A stretch of 64,000 bases of DNA from Deltaproteobacteria bacterium (GTDB lineage: Bacteria > Myxococcota_A > UBA796 > SXON01): NCBI GenBank assembly GCA_947490345.1, contig CANLGL010000001.1, forward strand, positions 81,399-145,398, written 5' to 3'. The position numbers and the translations under genes are program-made. Positions 39,722 to 48,082 of the stretch are shown piece after piece (the first letter of the stretch is position 1; each line of letters starts with the position of its first letter). Below the pieces are notes generated by a model. The model saw only the letters and a program-made list of their open reading frames with translations, was not told the DNA's origin and ran no database searches.

Positions 39722-41044
39722 ATGTCCGCAGCAGCGCAGCCCCAGGCCGCCCCAAAGTCCGTTCCGAAGGTGCTCCGCATCGGCGTTGTCCAGGAGGGCA
39801 AGATCGCCCAGGAGCGCTTGATCAAAGCGGGCGAGGCCGTCACGGTGGGGGACGGGGCGAAGGTGACCTTCAGCTTCCAGGGCTTGGGCCTCGGCCAGTC
39901 GCATGCCCTCTTCGTGGCCTCGGGAGGAAACTACGCGCTTGTGGTGCCCGAGCGGGTTGAGGGAAAGATTTCTTGGAAGGACGGAATCCGGGACCTCAGC
40001 GATCTCCGCGCCCGTGGCGAGATGCAGAAGCGCGGGGAGTTCTGGGCGCTGCCGTTGACCGAAACGGTCCGAGGCAAAGTGTCGCTCGGCAACGTCACCC
40101 TGCTGTTCCAGTTCGTGAACGCGCCCCCCGAGCCCGTCCGAGCGGTGACGGCCGCGGACTTCAGGGCGACGGTCTTCAGCGAGGACGACCCGCTTTTCCT
40201 TGGGTTGTTGGGGGTATTCAACCTCATCGCGGTGCTGTTCTTCGTCGTCACCGTGCTTCACCCGCCGATCGAGGAAAACGCCCTCGACCACATGGACCGG
40301 GCGTTGGACTTGGTCGTCGACAAGGTTGAGCTGCCCCCGGTCGACGCGCAGGTGATCGAGGACAAGGGTCCTGACGAGGTGAAGGAGGAGAAAGTGAAGC
40401 CGAAGGACAAGGCCGAGGCCGAGGAGGCCAAGCCCGCTCCCACGGCGGAGTCCGTGGCCAAGAAGTCCCTGATCCTGCAGATGCTCGGGACGACCGGCGA
40501 GGGCAGCGACCAGATCGCCAACGACATCATCGGCGACCAACAGGCGATGGCCGGCAAGCTCGACGCCGCCCTCCAGGGCGTCACTGGCACCGAACTGGCC
40601 AATGGCGACAACAGCGGCCTCAAGGGCGGCGGTGCCGGCGGCAACGGTGATGCCGCGGTCGGCATCACCAAGGCGGACGCCGGCAAGGCCGGTGTTGGCG
40701 ACGCGGCGATTGTTGTGAGAAAGCCCAAGGTCGACGTGGGTGAGGGCGACGTGGATGCCGAAGAGGGCGATCCGGCGGACATCGGCCGCGTCGTGCGCGC
40801 CAGCAAGGGTCGCATCGAGACGTGCGTGCAGGCCGCTCTACGCAAAGACCCGAATACCAATGGGCGAATTGGCGTAGGCTGGACGATTCAGAAGGGTCGT
40901 GTCACCGAAGCACACACCACCAAGAACACCACGGGTAGTGACGAGCTCGCGACCTGTGTCGCCAAGACCGTCCGCAGCCTTCGCTTCGACGAGAGCGTGG
41001 TTGGCGTGGTCGATGAATGGGCGTGGGTCGTCTCCGGGCAGTAG
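39722..41044 (+). CDS. FHA-like / AgmX-PglI C-terminal domain protein (GltG/GltJ-like)
   Basis: 440 residues from ATG 39722; an in-frame GTG at 39716 is possible. The N-terminal cytoplasmic part resembles an FHA fold (VLRIGVVQEGKIAQERLIKA, GEAVTVGDGAKVTF, LGQSHALFVASGG). One helix lies at about 157-180 (FLGLLGVFNLIAVLFFVVTV). Then comes a periplasmic charged linker with Lys/Glu repeats and a Gly-rich stretch. The C-terminus GRVVRASKGRIETCVQAALR...IGVGWTIQKGRVTEAH...LATCVAKTVRSLRF matches the AgmX/PglI C-terminal, TonB-like domain. That domain names it a trans-envelope coupling protein driven by the preceding Exb genes. Confidence 0.82.
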   Translation: MSAAAQPQAAPKSVPKVLRIGVVQEGKIAQERLIKAGEAVTVGDGAKVTFSFQGLGLGQSHALFVASGGNYALVVPERVEGKISWKDGIRDLSDLRARGEMQKRGEFWALPLTETVRGKVSLGNVTLLFQFVNAPPEPVRAVTAADFRATVFSEDDPLFLGLLGVFNLIAVLFFVVTVLHPPIEENALDHMDRALDLVVDKVELPPVDAQVIEDKGPDEVKEEKVKPKDKAEAEEAKPAPTAESVAKKSLILQMLGTTGEGSDQIANDIIGDQQAMAGKLDAALQGVTGTELANGDNSGLKGGGAGGNGDAAVGITKADAGKAGVGDAAIVVRKPKVDVGEGDVDAEEGDPADIGRVVRASKGRIETCVQAALRKDPNTNGRIGVGWTIQKGRVTEAHTTKNTTGSDELATCVAKTVRSLRFDESVVGVVDEWAWVVSGQ

Positions 41045-41118
41045 TGGCGAAAGTTCGGGCCGTTCCGGCGGAAGTACGGTAAGCTGCTCAAGTACCCCCG
41101 CACGCCCGGAGCCCCGAC

Positions 41119-41631
41119 ATGACCCTGCTCCCACTCCTCCTGCTTGTCACGAGCCAGCCAGCGCGGGCCGAGTCGCCAGGAATTTCCACGACGGTAGAGC
41201 AGGCTTCAACCGCCACTCCAAAGGAGATGGCGACCGGCGCTGCCGAGATGGTCAAAGAGATCAACGCGGCCGTCGCGACTGTCTCTGAACTGCTCAAAGC
41301 CGCGGAGAACGAGAAGAAGAAGAACGAGGAGCTGTTGAAGTGCCTCAAGGACAAGTTGCCCCCTCTGGAGACGATCAAGGAGATCGCTGGAGAAAAGGAC
41401 AACCAGCTCAAGATTGCACTGGCGTCCTCCAACCACGCCGACACGGTCTACCGCGAGCTCGTGGTCGTCCACGGCCGCGCCAAGGTCTTGCTCGTTGAGG
41501 CGCAGCAGTGCGCCAAGAGCGCAGCGGGCGACCCGGGAAAGACGGTCTCCACCGTCACCGGCGGCACCGACGGACTGTTGGACGACAAAGAGCGGGAAGT
41601 GGAGATCATTGATTGGGGAACCCCGGCCTGA
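41119..41631 (+). CDS. Exported coiled-coil protein
   Basis: 170 residues, signal peptide MTLLPLLLLVTSQPARA, then a helical, Lys/Glu-rich coiled coil (EMVKEINAAVATVSELLKAA, ENEKKKNEELLKCLKDKLPP) and a short acidic end (DDKEREVEIIDWGTPA). Two cysteines. It sits between the AgmX-like gene and the barrel gene with gaps of 74 and 86 bp. Function unknown; periplasmic. Confidence 0.65.
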   Translation: MTLLPLLLLVTSQPARAESPGISTTVEQASTATPKEMATGAAEMVKEINAAVATVSELLKAAENEKKKNEELLKCLKDKLPPLETIKEIAGEKDNQLKIALASSNHADTVYRELVVVHGRAKVLLVEAQQCAKSAAGDPGKTVSTVTGGTDGLLDDKEREVEIIDWGTPA

Positions 41632-41717
41632 AGTGCTCGTTGGCGGTGTCAGAATCGTCGGCAATCTCCACCTGGCGGGTTAGCAGCCCGTCACCGAAGC
41701 AGGGCAGGACGGGGCAG

Positions 41718-43103
41718 ATGCAGAGCGCGCGGATGAAGCTGGGTTTTGTTGCAGTGCTGGCGCTCGCCGTGTCGGCGCCCGCGGCTGCCGCGCCTGGCGA
41801 CCACATCCGTTTGGGCGACGCGGTGGTGACGCCCGCGGTCATGACGGGCATCGAGGCGCACTCCAACTTGTACTTGGCCGATGGCGGGCCACAGACCCCC
41901 GAGGTCACGGCGATGGCCTGGGTGCTCAAACCCCACCTGGGCTTGGAACTCGATGGCCGGCAGGTGAAATTCGAACTGGGAGCCGGGTACGGGCTCAAGA
42001 AGTTCATCGACTTCTATCCCGAAGACGAGTTCTTCCCGGAGAATGCCGACCGATTCTCAGACTTCGACGTAGACCTTTCGCTCGCGGTGCTTCCGCAGTC
42101 GCGGGTAGGCTTCCGGTTGGAAGATCACCTGGACAATGAGGCGTACGCGGCGGAACTGCCAACCTTGGAGGGCAGCACCAGCGCCAATGTGACCCACACC
42201 GGCAACGATCTGTTGGCTGGGGTGCAGCTCCGCCCGGGCTCGGCGCTTCAGTTCGAGGTGCTCGGCCAGCTCGGCATCGACCTTTACTACGTCCCCGACT
42301 CGCTTTTGACCCTCCCGGGGACAACCGCCTACAATGGGCGTCAGCAGTACGGGCCGGTGGTCACCGGAACCTGGAAGTTCCTGCCGAAGACGTCACTGGT
42401 GGGGAACTTCTCCTACAACTTCCTCCGTTGGGACAACAACCTGATCGAGGCCATCGGCCCCGACATCGAGGGCTCGTCGATCGGCAGCTACATCGGAAAG
42501 CCCGATGCCGACGCATGGCGTGTCAACGCCGGCGTGACGGGGCAGTTCACCCAGAAGCTCGCAGCCTCGGCGCAGATCGGCTTCGGCGCGATGACCTACG
42601 ACGAGCAGTCCGTGCTGGACGATCCCGGTGTGGCCACCATTGTCAGTGCGGTAGATGAGTTGAACGTCACCGGTGCCGAGACCTTCGCCACCGACACGTC
42701 GATTACGGACGGCATCCTGGTGAACCTTCAGGTGGCCTACGCGCCGGTGCGCGGTCACTCGATGACCGTCGGGTACCGGCGCGATTTCCAGGACGCCGTG
42801 TTCACCAATTACGTTGCATTCAATAACGTATTTCTGCGGTACGAAGGCTCGATCCAGAACCGGCTCGGACTTGGCGCCGAGCTCAGCTACCGAATCGACG
42901 CGTTCCACGGCGAGGTCGTGCGGTCTGATCAGAACCTGACTGCGAAGATCAGTAGTTCCTACAAGATCACGCAGTGGGCGTCGGCCGGGGCGTCAGGAAG
43001 TTGGTTGCGACGGGCCTGCGCGGCCGCGGATTGCGACGAGATCTTCTACAGCACCCAGTACGACGACTTTTCGGGCACGCTCGGCTTCACGTTCGCGTAC
43101 TAG
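41718..43103 (+). CDS. Outer-membrane beta-barrel protein
   Basis: 461 residues from ATG 41718 (or ATG 41733, MKLGFVAVLALAVSAPAAAA). After the signal, alternating hydrophobic/polar strands with aromatic girdles run to the end, which closes in FTFAY with a terminal aromatic as in BAM substrates. Strand examples: VKFELGAGYGLKKFI, LDNEAYAAELPTLEG, SLVGNFSYNFLRWDNN, SMTVGYRRDFQDAVF. It precedes a Wza-type protein lacking its own outer-membrane helix, so it may be that protein's pore. It could also be a GltH/GltA-type barrel of the operon. Confidence 0.78.
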   Translation: MQSARMKLGFVAVLALAVSAPAAAAPGDHIRLGDAVVTPAVMTGIEAHSNLYLADGGPQTPEVTAMAWVLKPHLGLELDGRQVKFELGAGYGLKKFIDFYPEDEFFPENADRFSDFDVDLSLAVLPQSRVGFRLEDHLDNEAYAAELPTLEGSTSANVTHTGNDLLAGVQLRPGSALQFEVLGQLGIDLYYVPDSLLTLPGTTAYNGRQQYGPVVTGTWKFLPKTSLVGNFSYNFLRWDNNLIEAIGPDIEGSSIGSYIGKPDADAWRVNAGVTGQFTQKLAASAQIGFGAMTYDEQSVLDDPGVATIVSAVDELNVTGAETFATDTSITDGILVNLQVAYAPVRGHSMTVGYRRDFQDAVFTNYVAFNNVFLRYEGSIQNRLGLGAELSYRIDAFHGEVVRSDQNLTAKISSSYKITQWASAGASGSWLRRACAAADCDEIFYSTQYDDFSGTLGFTFAY

Positions 43104-43184
43104 CGCGCGCGTCCACGGGCATCTCCTGGGCGGCAAGGACCAGAACGATCGCCGCGGCGGTGCTATGGTGTCCACGAAGGTGGG

Positions 43185-44003
43185 ATGGGCTCGTCGCTGA
43201 TTTGGCTGTGGTTGGTGCTCGTGACGCTCTTTGGAGGAGCGCTCGCGGCGGAGCCGTTGTCGATCGACGTCACCTTTGAGCTCGGCGTAGGCGACACCGT
43301 TCGTCTGGAGGTGCTCGGGCAGTTGGAGATGAGCGGCTCTTTTCCAGTCGGTACCGACGGCGCGATCGACGTGCCGTATGCAGGCCGCGTGGTCGTCAGC
43401 GGCTTCACCCTGGCTGGCGCGAAAGAACAGCTTGAGGCGCGGCTCCGCGATGGGTACGTGCTCAATCCCCAGGTGGTCCTGACGGTCGAGCAGATCACCT
43501 CGAAGCTGGTCAAGGTCACCGGCGGGGTGGTTGGACCGGGGGAGTTTCCGCTCACCAAGAAACACACCCGTGTGAGCGATCTCCTGGTCCGTGCTGGCGG
43601 ACTGATCGATCCGAGCGCCCCTAGCGCGGAGCTTTTTCGCGCTGGCGCCGACGGGGCGCGGGTCGTGGTCCCGGTCGATCTCTACCTCATTTCCAAAGGG
43701 GACCTGACGGCCGACGTGGAGGTGCTCGCCAACGACACGCTCGCGGTGCCCCCCGCCCTGGAAATCTTCGTGGATGGGCACGTGCAGAAGCCCGGGTCGC
43801 TCCCGTTTCACGACGGGATGACGGTCGCAACGGCCGTCGCAGCCGCTGGCGGGCTCAGCACGACTGCCCTGCCCGCCAAGGTCAAGCTCCTCCGGGGCGA
43901 AACGCAGGTCCTGATCAACCTGAAGCGGGTGCTGCAGGGGAAGGACCCCGACGTGGGACTCAAGCCGGGCGACCACATCAACGTTCCTGAGTCGCCGTTC
44001 TGA
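43185..44003 (+). CDS. Polysaccharide export (OPX, Wza-type) protein with SLBB domains
   Basis: 272 residues. Signal peptide, then the Poly_export domain (FELGVGDTVRLEVLGQLEMS, GSFPVGTDGAIDVPYAGRVVVSGFTL) and two SLBB motifs (KVTGGVVGPGEFPLTKKHTRVSDLLVRAGGL; EIFVDGHVQKPGSLPFHDGMT). It has no lipobox Cys and no C-terminal amphipathic helix like that of E. coli Wza, so it probably needs a separate barrel, which the preceding gene could supply. GCTATGGT at 43162-43169 may be its -10 box. No glycosyltransferases are near. Confidence 0.9.
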   Translation: MGSSLIWLWLVLVTLFGGALAAEPLSIDVTFELGVGDTVRLEVLGQLEMSGSFPVGTDGAIDVPYAGRVVVSGFTLAGAKEQLEARLRDGYVLNPQVVLTVEQITSKLVKVTGGVVGPGEFPLTKKHTRVSDLLVRAGGLIDPSAPSAELFRAGADGARVVVPVDLYLISKGDLTADVEVLANDTLAVPPALEIFVDGHVQKPGSLPFHDGMTVATAVAAAGGLSTTALPAKVKLLRGETQVLINLKRVLQGKDPDVGLKPGDHINVPESPF

Positions 44004-44084
44004 ACTCAAGCTGATGTGCTTTCGCGCGAGCCTCTCGACGCGTCAAGAGTAAAGCGGTACGATGGCGGGTGACGAGGAGTCACT

Positions 44085-47057
44085 GTGGCGCGCTCGCGAC
44101 CCGATCTCAGCGATGACACCAGTTCCGATGGTCCGGCCGCGACGTCGTTGTCGCGAGGTCCGGCTCGCGACGACGTGATGGAGGCACCCCGCCGCAGGAC
44201 GTCGACGCGACCCAAGGGCTCCGCCAAGCGATTGGCCCCGATGGCTGTGGACTCCACCAGCCGGCGCCAGCTCTCCCAGATTCTCCTGCTGGTCGGGCTT
44301 GCCAGCAGCGCATTTGTGAGCCTCAGCCTCGCGTCCTGGTCGCCGTCCGACCCGTCCCTGTCCGTGGTGAGCGCCGTCGACGCGACCGTGAATTGGTGCG
44401 GCCCGGTGGGCGCGTACCTCGCTGACGCGCTGTACCAGGCCTTTGGTTGGGCCAGTTGGTCGGTGCTGGTGATTGCCGGCTGGCTGGTCCTCAGACTTGC
44501 GGGACGGGTGACCCGCTCGTGGTGGAACGTGCTTTTGGCCGGGGGGGCGCTTTGGATGGCATCGGCCGCGCTGCACCTCGGTTTGGGACACGGGGCGGAA
44601 CGTGCCTTCCCCCCAGGCGGAATCATCGGTGTTTTGACTGGTGAATTGCTCGTTGCCTACGTCGGGCAGGTCGGTGGGGCGCTCGCCGTCGGCACGGGAC
44701 TTCTCGGCGCACTCACCGGGTTGTTCGGGATCAACTGGCAACCAGTCGCCGCGGCGACGGTGGAGCGCGTTCAGACGGGCACCCCCGCTGTCGGGCGCCT
44801 GCTTGGCGCAGCGACGGTGGCGGCGGGGCGGGGAGCGGTTTCGCTCGGCACGCGCGCCCACGACGCGTTGCGTGGTCGTCTGGAGGCAGACGTCGAGGAG
44901 GACGACGAGATCGACGCGGAGGAGCAGGTCGCCGCGCCCGCGCCCGCTTCGAGTCTCCAACAACTGACGCTGTCGCGTCGGAGCCCTCCCGCGGACGAGG
45001 TGGTTGACCCGGTGGCCGATCTCCCCTCGGTGCATGGAAGTGTCTGGTCTGCGGCCCCGGCGCCACCCTCTCGGCGCTTGTACGAGTCGCCTGCGGCGGT
45101 CGAGCGGCCGACTCAGCCGAGCGCCCGCACGCTGGTCGAGGTTCAACTGGACGACGACACCGACGCCTCGCCGGCGTCGGGCACACGGCGCGCGCCGATT
45201 TTGGCCACGGAGGTCTACGATGTGCCCTCCGCACGCGCGCTCCCTTCCGCTCGGACTGCACCAGCGTTCGACGATGAAGAACTAGAAGTCATCGACGCGC
45301 CGATAGGCGCCGTCGCCGCGTTCGAGGCGCCGGCAAACGCCTTTGGCTTCAGCTTGGACGTGGACCCGCCGACACGGCCCGCCCTCGTAAAGCCCGAACC
45401 CCCGCCTGCGCACCTCGCCGCTGCAGCCACAGGCGAACTCCCCGTTTTCGTGCCGCTCGCTGGCCTCGATGAGCCGGAGCTTCCGCGCACTCCCCGGGCG
45501 CGAAAGGGCGTCGCGGTTGTACCCGGAAATCTATCGTCCGGCGGCCGCACCGACGACGGCCAAGCCGTGCGTGAGACTAACGCGCCCTTCCAACTTCCCC
45601 CCCTGAGCCTGCTTGACGAGCACCCGGCGATCGTGGGGGCGGCGGATGAGGGGCGACTTCGTGACCTCGCGACGCGGCTCGCCGCCAAGCTACGCGACTT
45701 CGGGGTCGAAGGGCGGGTGAGCGCCATCCGGCCTGGTCCAGTCATCACGATGTTCGAGTACGAGCCGGCGCCGGGCATCAAGCTGAGCAAGATCGCTGCC
45801 CTTGCGGACGACGTCGCCATGGCGCTGAAGGCCCACGCCGTCCGGATCGTGGCACCGCTCCCTGGCCGTGGCGTAGTGGGTGTCGAGGTGCCGAACGACG
45901 TGCGGCAGACCGTCTGGGCGCGGGACGTGTTCGCCTCCACCGAGTTCCGTGATCAGCGTCACACCTTGCCGATCATGCTCGGGAAGGACACGGAGGGGCG
46001 TCCGTACGTGGCCGACCTGGCCAAGACGCCGCATTTGCTCGTCGGCGGCACCACGGGCTCCGGAAAGAGCGTTGGCATCAATGCGATGCTCGTCTCACTG
46101 CTCATGACTCGCACGCCGGAGGAGCTGCGCCTCATCCTCGTTGATCCGAAGATGTTGGAGTTCGAGCTCTACAAGGAGATTCCACACCTGCTGCATCCCG
46201 TCGTGACCAACTCCACGCTAGCCAGTAAGGTCCTGGCCTGGGCCTGCGAGGAGATGGACCGGCGCTACCGAATGCTCGGCGATTGGAAGGTCCGCAACAT
46301 CGAGAACTTCAATCAGAAGGTCGAGGCCGAGTCCCTCGACTGGACGACCGAAAAGGCCAGGTACTACTTTCCGGACTGGCCGGCCGGTGAACTGCGCCCC
46401 ACTCCGAAGAAGCTGCCCTACATCGTGGTGGTGATCGACGAGCTGGCAGACTTGATGATGGTCGCCGGCAAAGATGTCGAGATGAGCATCGCCCGCATCG
46501 CGCAGAAGGCCCGCGCGAGCGGCATACACCTTATTGTCGCGACGCAGCGTCCGTCTGCAGACGTGATCACTGGCCTCATTCGAAGCAATATGCCGTCGCG
46601 TCTCGCCTACCAGGTCCGCACTGCCAGCGAGAGTCGGATCATCCTTGATGCGATGGGCGCCAACGCGCTCCTCGGCAAGGGAGACTCGCTCTTCGTGCCA
46701 CCGGGCGTCAGCGCGCTGTCGCGTATGCACGGTCCATTCCTCAGTGACGACGAGGTCAAGCGCGTCGCCGACTTCTGCCGCAGCCAAGCCAAGCCGAACT
46801 ACGCGCCGGCCATCAGGCTCGAGGACGCGGACGAGGTGCTCGATGAGCTTGACGAGCTCAATGAGGAGATGTCGGGCTACTACGACGACATCGTGGAGTT
46901 GGCGCTCGAGAAGGGGCAGATGAGCACCTCGATGATCCAGCGGCATCTCAAGCTGGGCTACAACCGGGCGTGTTTGTTGATGGAGCAGCTCGAGAAGCAG
47001 GGGATCGTCGGTCCGGCAGATGGGGCGAAGCCCAGAAAGGTGCTTGCCCAACACTAA
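44085..47057 (+). CDS. ftsK: DNA translocase FtsK
   Basis: 990 residues from GTG 44085. N-terminal membrane part with four helices (ILLLVGLASSAFVSLSLASW onwards), then an acidic/proline linker of about 300 residues. The motor has Walker A GGTTGSGKSVGIN (about 652-664), PGRGVVGVEVPND, LILVDPKMLEFELYKEIPHLL, YIVVVIDELADLMM and ATQRPSADVITG. The C-terminal gamma winged helix reads QMSTSMIQRHLKLGYNRACLLMEQLEKQGIVGPADG. It moves DNA at the division septum and activates XerCD. Confidence 0.96.
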   Translation: MARSRPDLSDDTSSDGPAATSLSRGPARDDVMEAPRRRTSTRPKGSAKRLAPMAVDSTSRRQLSQILLLVGLASSAFVSLSLASWSPSDPSLSVVSAVDATVNWCGPVGAYLADALYQAFGWASWSVLVIAGWLVLRLAGRVTRSWWNVLLAGGALWMASAALHLGLGHGAERAFPPGGIIGVLTGELLVAYVGQVGGALAVGTGLLGALTGLFGINWQPVAAATVERVQTGTPAVGRLLGAATVAAGRGAVSLGTRAHDALRGRLEADVEEDDEIDAEEQVAAPAPASSLQQLTLSRRSPPADEVVDPVADLPSVHGSVWSAAPAPPSRRLYESPAAVERPTQPSARTLVEVQLDDDTDASPASGTRRAPILATEVYDVPSARALPSARTAPAFDDEELEVIDAPIGAVAAFEAPANAFGFSLDVDPPTRPALVKPEPPPAHLAAAATGELPVFVPLAGLDEPELPRTPRARKGVAVVPGNLSSGGRTDDGQAVRETNAPFQLPPLSLLDEHPAIVGAADEGRLRDLATRLAAKLRDFGVEGRVSAIRPGPVITMFEYEPAPGIKLSKIAALADDVAMALKAHAVRIVAPLPGRGVVGVEVPNDVRQTVWARDVFASTEFRDQRHTLPIMLGKDTEGRPYVADLAKTPHLLVGGTTGSGKSVGINAMLVSLLMTRTPEELRLILVDPKMLEFELYKEIPHLLHPVVTNSTLASKVLAWACEEMDRRYRMLGDWKVRNIENFNQKVEAESLDWTTEKARYYFPDWPAGELRPTPKKLPYIVVVIDELADLMMVAGKDVEMSIARIAQKARASGIHLIVATQRPSADVITGLIRSNMPSRLAYQVRTASESRIILDAMGANALLGKGDSLFVPPGVSALSRMHGPFLSDDEVKRVADFCRSQAKPNYAPAIRLEDADEVLDELDELNEEMSGYYDDIVELALEKGQMSTSMIQRHLKLGYNRACLLMEQLEKQGIVGPADGAKPRKVLAQH

Positions 47058-47065
47058 TCAGCGAT

Positions 47066-47258
47066 GGGGGAAGGGGCACTCGCCCCTTCCCCTACCGCGC
47101 CATTCCCTCCGGCCGCCGGCAAGCCGTCGGCCTCCGGCTCCCGGCGGGTAAATAACCCGCCGGGAAGTGGCGCTCTCCCCATCCCCGCAGCCGAGAACTG
47201 GAGGGCGGTTCATGGCTCCGGGAGCCGGCGTCGCGACGGCATGGGTGACCAAAGAGGA
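47066..47258 (+). repeat. Structured intergenic repeat, copy C
   Basis: Hairpin 1: GGGGAAGGGGC (47067-47077) with GCCCCTTCCCC (47082-47092). Then CTACCGCGCCATTCCCTCC, GGC/GCC-rich, hairpin 2 CCGGCGGGT (47141-47149) with ACCCGCCGG (47155-47163), GTGGCGCTCTCCCCATCCC, and a far end with GCGACGGCATGGGTGACCAA shared with copy B. It lies 9 bp after the ftsK stop. From 47259 to 47377 no other feature is visible. Confidence 0.75.
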
Positions 47259-47377
47259 GGCCTGCCACCACGGCGGAGACCAGCCGCAAAGGCCCTGCGT
47301 CGTCAGCGCTTGTCACGAGGGTGAATCGCGGCCGGCGGCCGGCGTCTGCGTTTGCACAGGACGGAGCCTTGCTACCC

Positions 47378-48082
47378 ATGGATCACCGGCATAAACACGC
47401 GTCCGTTTCGGAGTCCCTTCTGCGCCCCGTCCGTTGGATCGCTACTTTCATCCTGGGTGTCAGCCTGTTGGTGCCTCGCACGGCGCAGCCGGCCGAGCCC
47501 ACCACCGCCAAGGACGTGGTGGCGTCGGTGCAGGCAACCTACGCGAAGGTCACTGCGGTCCGCGCCGATTTCACGCAGGTCACCACGAACATGCTGACCG
47601 GCGTGGAGGAAAAGAAGCGGGGACGCATCCAGTTGGAGCGGCCGCGGAAGATGCGCCTTGAGCTCGGGCTACCCTTGGAATTCGCCCTCGTCTCGGACGG
47701 GGTGACGCAGTGGGTGTACTCCGCACCGCAGAAGCAGCTCCTGGTGCAGAAGGTGCTGGGGACGTCCAGCAGTGGCAGCATCGATCGGCTCATCGACGAT
47801 CTGGGCCAGCTCAGCGACCTGTTTGAGGTCGCGCTGCTGCCGCCGACGGTGCCGCCCAAGCCCATCCACGTGCTCATCCTGAAGCCGAAGACGCCCAACG
47901 GCGTGAAGCGGCTCGAGCTGGTCGTAAAGAAGCAGAGCTATCTCCTTCAGGACCTGATCCTCACGGACGCCAATGACGGGGTGACCAAGATGGGATTCAC
48001 GGGTGTTGTTCTCGGCGGGGACGTTCCCGATGCTCTGTTCGCGTTCAAGGCTCCGCCCGGCGTCACGGTCGTGAATCAGTAG
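47378..48082 (+). CDS. lolA: Outer-membrane lipoprotein carrier LolA
   Basis: 234 residues from ATG 47378 (MDHRHKHASVSESL), with an unusually long basic n-region before the hydrophobic signal (WIATFILGVSLLVPRTAQPAE). The mature LolA fold: VVASVQATYAKVTAVRADFT followed by QVTTNMLTG, KKRGRIQLERPRKMRLEL, GVTQWVYSAPQKQLLVQKVL, RLELVVKKQSYLLQDLILTD, FAFKAPPGVTVV. It ferries lipoproteins across the periplasm, fitting the many lipoproteins in this window. It abuts rimO with no gap. Confidence 0.88.
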   Translation: MDHRHKHASVSESLLRPVRWIATFILGVSLLVPRTAQPAEPTTAKDVVASVQATYAKVTAVRADFTQVTTNMLTGVEEKKRGRIQLERPRKMRLELGLPLEFALVSDGVTQWVYSAPQKQLLVQKVLGTSSSGSIDRLIDDLGQLSDLFEVALLPPTVPPKPIHVLILKPKTPNGVKRLELVVKKQSYLLQDLILTDANDGVTKMGFTGVVLGGDVPDALFAFKAPPGVTVVNQ

